Source of the DNA: Neurospora tetrasperma FGSC 2508
Lineage: Eukaryota; Ascomycota; Sordariomycetes; Sordariales; Sordariaceae
Assembly (NCBI RefSeq): GCF_000213175.1
Contig: NW_009799099.1
Span: 4,156,473 to 4,220,472 of the forward strand
DNA length: 64,000 nucleotides
Direction: 5' to 3'
The notes beneath the pieces are model-generated. The model ran no database searches. It was not told where the DNA came from and saw nothing but the letters and a program-made list of their open reading frames with translations. A program made the position numbers and the translations under genes. This document shows, one piece after another, positions 60,001 through 64,000 of the stretch. Every line of letters starts with the position of its first letter. The stretch's first letter is position 1.

Positions 60001-63000
60001 GTTCTCGATGATAGAAGTGCTCATCATCGGCAAACTCCTCTAGCAGATCATTGACCCTACTGTCGGTAGCCTTGCTAGGCTTTCTGTGAAGACTGCGCGA
60101 GGCCTTGATGCTCCTTGAGCGGCTGGGTGGGACCAGCTGGCCATCGTCAGGAAGTGAGAGCACTGATACCAAATCAGAGTGCTTAGTAGTAAGTCGGCGC
60201 TTCAAGCTGCCAGACTTGCGGGATATTTGAGAGGTTTGTGACTGTTGACTCGCTTCTCTGGTGAGGGGTGTCGGCTGGCCGAACGCCTCTTCGGGAGCCT
60301 GGGTTACGGTGGATTGGGAAACAGTGGAGACGCTATCCGTATCCTTCTTGCCATATGGTTCCTGATATTCGCGGGAGTCCTCAGATAGTATGGTGGATAG
60401 ATCATGCAAGTCACTCGTTGGTCGTCTTCTGCGCGAGGGCCCCCGTGTGCTAGGTTCTGACGAGGAATAGGAATCGGCTCTGGAAGGGCGATCAGGAGAT
60501 GCTGATCTTCTCTTGTATGAGTCAGGAGAGCGCTGCTGCGGTGGGCTTCTCCTGGACTCCAAGTCATCCTCGGTTTCTGGTTCAGATTCAACGTCCGTCT
60601 CGCAGCTGGGATATACCATAGGTGCTATTTTGTGCGCACTGGATTCGCCCTTGAAGGCCTCCTTCAACACATCCCGAAAGGGCTTCTTTACGGAACCACT
60701 GCTCCTTCGCGGTAATGTTGGGCTCCGAGGAGTCGAGTGTCGTTTCAGCCCCGCCGCCGAATCAGGGGTAGTTGTAGGACTCTTTCTCCTCTTGGGAGTC
60801 ACTTCGCTATCATCCGATCGTGTTGAAGTCTTCCGTAGCTCTTCATGGGTTACCGGAGTCTGAGGTCTCTCTTTCCTGCGCGGCAGCTCTGCCGAAGCGC
60901 GCTTGGAAATCTCGTGAGTCCGTGCCTTGTGGGTCGACACATCTCTATCGACCAGCTTCTCCTTCGAGTTGCGCTCGGGGGCCCGTTCCCTATGAGCTGG
61001 TAGATCTCTGTCGACCAACTTCTCCTTGGAATTGCGCTCAGGGGTCGAGACTCGTAGGGGTTCGGGGGCAACAACTGGTGGTAAGTTCGGCATACCCTCT
61101 ACGAAGGGGTCAACCGTGTTGTTCAACCAAGATTCGATTCTAGCGGGCTTGTTCCCTGTAGGGGGAGGCCTCGGCGGTTCCGCCATCTCCTGCATCTTCT
61201 CCATGGCGCCGGTCATAACCTTTTTTAGGACATTCGGTACTAGTTTGAGGCTTTCATTTCTCTGAGGTTTCGGCTTAGGTTTCGCACTTTGGCGGGCATG
61301 TGTTCTCTGGGTATTACCCCTCAACGGGAGTTCCAGTTCGCTAAACGCCGAAAAGCCGAATGGAATCTCTGCTAAATCATCAATGCCAGCGGCAGTTGGA
61401 GGGCGCCGGTCAGAATCCTCTCCGGATGATCCACCATTCCTAGGAGTTGGCATTGGTTTGTCAGCGCCCGGTCGCCTGTCATCCGTTGTAGTTTCTGTTT
61501 GCGTGGCTGTGGTTGGTGGGCTAGGACTTCTTCGCTTCGGTTTTCTTCGCGCACCGCCACGGGAACCCCTTCTTCTTGGCAGCTTCCTCTTCGGAGGTGG
61601 AGGGCTTCTTAGCCTTCTCTTCGGCGGAGGACTCGGGCTCCTCCTTGATGACACTTCGCTTTCAGGTTCAACGATGACTTCTATCACATCGTCAGAAGCA
61701 GCCGAGTGATCACTACGCGCTCTTGGCTTGGGAGTCGATGCTTTTCTAAGCGGGGTCGAAGCTCTTCGCGGCGGCGTTGAGGTTCTTCTTGGAGGAGGTG
61801 AAGCTCCTCTGGGCGGTGTTCTGCTACCGGACCGATCGCTCGGTGTCCGCCCGGACGAAGAGGAGGGACTAACTGTAGAAGTGGACCTGCTGCTGCTGTC
61901 GGCAGAGACAGGAGGACCCGGGCGAACTTTAATGCCATCGTCTGGCAGTGAGCGGGCGGGCTTTGCTGGGCAGATCCTAATTCCATCATCTTTGGAGCCC
62001 CGTTTCTGTAAGGAACGCACCCTAATTCCATCATTGGGTGGACACTGTTGCGTCCTTGGGTTTGAGTTTGATCTCCTACTTTCACCAGACGATGAACGCT
62101 TCCTACGAGGCATATCTGGTTCCGACAGTGCCCCGCGGTGATGATCGTCATCCTCCTCTTCCTCAACCGTGACCGTCTCACCGGTTTTGGCATGGCGATA
62201 TGTCTTGACCGTCGGGCGCCGGGCAACAGGTGGTGGGGGCGGCGGGAGCTCTACCCTCTGAGCCCAATCTCTGATCTTCTTTTGTACCGAGGGATTTTGC
62301 GCCGTTCGTTTGAGAAAGTCTTTTGGTATGGGTTGGCCTGCTTCGGGTACCGGACTTTTTGCTGGCCCTTTTCCCTTTTGCTGCTTCTTCATCCAGTGGT
62401 CGTCGCTTATAATCCTCTTCTTGGGCAACTCGGGCCTTGGTCGCGCTTCCTTGATAATGACATCGGGCTTGTCGTCGGCCAATTTCCCTAGCACTTTTAT
62501 CTTTTCCTTGGCAGTGCTATCGCTCCCACTCGTACCCTTGGGTTCCACCGTCTCGATTTTTGGCTTCTTCTTCTTGGGGGGCTTCTGCCGCCACTTGATC
62601 CTCATTCTGTCCTCCTCGTCCACGTCATCGCCGCTCAAGTTGACAGCGAATTCGGTCGGTTCGCTTCGCGCATCTTCTGCGACCGGAATAGGAAGGCCCT
62701 CTGCCTTGACTGCCGCCTGCGACGCCTTTTGCCATGCCTTGACACGATCGCGAACGCCACCAGGTTGTTGTAGCTTCCGTACAGCTGCGGCGCGCATCTC
62801 TTGGCGTAGCTCCTCTCGAACATTCTGGGCATCCATGGACATGGTCTTTCGTCGCTTCGAGGCTGAGCGCTGTGCGGCTACGCGCTGCGGTGATGGTCGG
62901 CCGAGTAGGAAATCACCCAGAAGACTCGGCTCGGGCTTCTTCAGCTCGGGCTTCTTCAGCTCGGGCTTCTTCTTGTGGTGTGACAGGCCGCTATTGGTAG

Positions 63001-63157
63001 GTGTCGGCACACTCTTGGGAGTGGTGGCTCCCAGCGCCGTGGCCGATTTGGTCGGTGAAATTGTCGGCGCGCCATTCTTGGAGTTTGTGGGCGTGATCTT
63101 GGGGGTCTTTGGCCGTGGTGATGGAGATTTGTCGGGTTTTGGTTTTGGGGGTGACAT
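57034..63157 (-). CDS. Large S/P-rich protein with Dbl-homology-like and PH-like regions
   Basis: Exons on the minus strand are 63157-59570 and 59493-57034, giving 2015 residues; the 76-bp intron joins KWMYKFLR to AAVMVIKTPE in phase 0. Residues 1-1000 are basic, very rich in S, P, R and K, with many S/T-P sites and short repeats (listed separately). Such composition has led homologues to be labelled SRm160/300 splicing coactivator, which I consider misleading. From about 1034 a helical region resembles a Dbl-homology domain: VNDLLEEFADDEHFYHRELKTL, with LWTYHKRAPLHDIRRLLEWL after it, and it continues over the intron to FARITDE. About residues 1585-1715 look PH-like (VSYWSNRKGIWREI, then SRILVFPGSMEVHMLQ). 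The C-terminus ends WCFQCKSVQQANWVFGMV. A role as Rho-type GTPase exchange factor or cortical scaffold in polarity is inference. It has no stops or frame breaks over 6 kb. Confidence 0.8.
60941..61042 (-). repeat. Two copies of a 63-bp unit inside the GEF-like gene
   Basis: Two near-identical 39-bp blocks at 60941-60979 and 61004-61042 are spaced by 63 bp, encoding two copies of PERNSKEKLVDRD with a 21-residue period. The reading frame is kept. Confidence 0.9.
62930..62972 (-). repeat. Three 15-bp units encoding KKPEL repeats
   Basis: Three consecutive CTCGGGCTTCTTCAG units (the third diverges at its end) encode KKPELKKPELKKPEP near the N-terminus of the GEF-like protein, a likely site of length variation. 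Confidence 0.9.
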
Positions 63158-64000
63158 TTCTTCTACTTGTCATGGGCGGAGTGTCAGCGGCTTGTGGATG
63201 TCCATTGCGAACGCTAGTTGTCATCTGTTGACTTTATTGGCACGTCAAGTGGTGCTCGCTCACCTTAGGGAGCCCGCATGCTGGTCCGCTTTGAGGATCC
63301 AGACACAACCTTGAGCCTTGACGGGCGCTACCGGGGTTTCATGGAGAAGTTGACGAGACGCGCAGTCAGGTTCTCTGAAGGCGCGTTGCCGCGGCTGCCG
63401 TGCTTTTGTGAGAAGAGATGAAGGGATAAATCACACACTTGGTGAATGGGATGACGTCCGGTTTGGGTTGAATCGAAAGAGCCCACAGGGGCCCCACTGG
63501 CTAACGGTGATGGACCACAGTAGGTCTAGCTCCTATTTCTTGCGTTTTCTGCTGCACCGATCTAGGCGCTTCCAACTCCGCCCACCCTGCGTGGAGTTTC
63601 AGGTAGTCCGTCGATGTCTCCAGGATCCAGGCTCTCCAGGAACAAGCGACGAAAGGCGGTGGAGAGAAAGCCCGGCGTGGTAGCAAAACTCGAACCTTCA
63701 GCCCTGGCTGGCTTCCCTTTGCAGGTGCTCGAGCTCTGGGTTGGCCCCTGTAAGAGCTTATTCTCTGGAAATCAAAGACACACGCAACACGCTATGTAGA
63801 TCCCATAGAGCAGAGAGAGACAAGAGTCAAGGTAACCGCGGGACAGACGTAACGAGGGTAAGGGTATGTATGCTGTTCAGGTAGAGAGGGAGTCAGCTGT
63901 CGCCCACGCGGTTCGGTTGTGCGAGCAGGTAACCGACGGGCAAAGCTGCCCGCTGTGGTGCAACAGGTTTAGAACGAATGTTGATGAAAGGTACCTCCAG
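63158..64000. other. Upstream region of the GEF-like gene
   Basis: Presumed promoter and leader of the minus-strand gene that starts at 63157. Short frames only, none recognisable; no tRNA could be confirmed near the GAACC-like motif at 63692. Confidence 0.5.

Noticed and set aside
63640-63720. Minus-strand B-box-like GGTTCGAG
   Set aside because: The following bases do not fit a T arm and there is no A box or acceptor stem upstream.
1-64000. Secondary-metabolite cluster or CRISPR/phage-like system
   Set aside because: The genes are typical eukaryotic housekeeping and regulatory genes with spliceosomal introns; no synthase, transporter set or repeat-spacer array is present.

Overview
The window looks like nuclear DNA of a filamentous ascomycete, most likely a Sordariomycete of the Neurospora/Sordaria type. 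Most introns are short (49-76 bp), with GTRNGY donors, CTAAC/CTGAC branch sites and pyrimidine-poor TAG/CAG acceptors. Long pyrimidine-rich leaders and scattered ACCTACCTA-type simple sequence also fit, and the protein families are typical of Pezizomycotina. Species was not determined. One assembly gap of about 800 N lies at 51.1-51.9 kb.

Twelve protein genes can be supported. Left part (0-16 kb): a C2H2 zinc-finger regulator (2887-5117), a DUF6590 protein (7879-9722) and a flavodoxin-less FAD/NADP(H) reductase of the P450-reductase fold (13929-15797), all on the + strand and separated by 3-4 kb spacers. Middle part (17.8-35 kb), gene-dense: a nitroreductase with a possible mitochondrial form; mitochondrial phosphatidylserine decarboxylase (- strand); a ubiquitin-like ER membrane protein of the HERP/Usa1 type, divergent from it; a short-chain dehydrogenase; a carnosine N-methyltransferase-like enzyme (- strand); the proteasome assembly chaperone PAC4; and the karyopherin transportin/Kap104. 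Right part: a 17.9-kb stretch with no recognisable gene (34.9-52.8 kb) lies upstream of a Zn2Cys6 transcription factor (52788-54784). This factor converges on a 2015-residue protein with a basic, S/P-rich N-terminal half and a Dbl-homology-like/PH-like C-terminal half (57034-63157, - strand).

The genes do not form a biosynthetic cluster or operon-like system; it is an ordinary chromosome segment of housekeeping and regulatory genes. I see no CRISPR array, rRNA, convincing tRNA or recognisable transposase or reverse transcriptase. The points most worth a second look are the long gene-free region before the Zn2Cys6 factor, a stop-free 419-bp intron in the zinc-finger gene, the Cys-rich N-terminus that replaces flavodoxin in the reductase, leaky-start dual targeting of the nitroreductase, and a degenerate tandem repeat 3' of the Zn2Cys6 gene. 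All exon borders were read by eye from splice signals, frame and family conservation; none was confirmed with transcript data.
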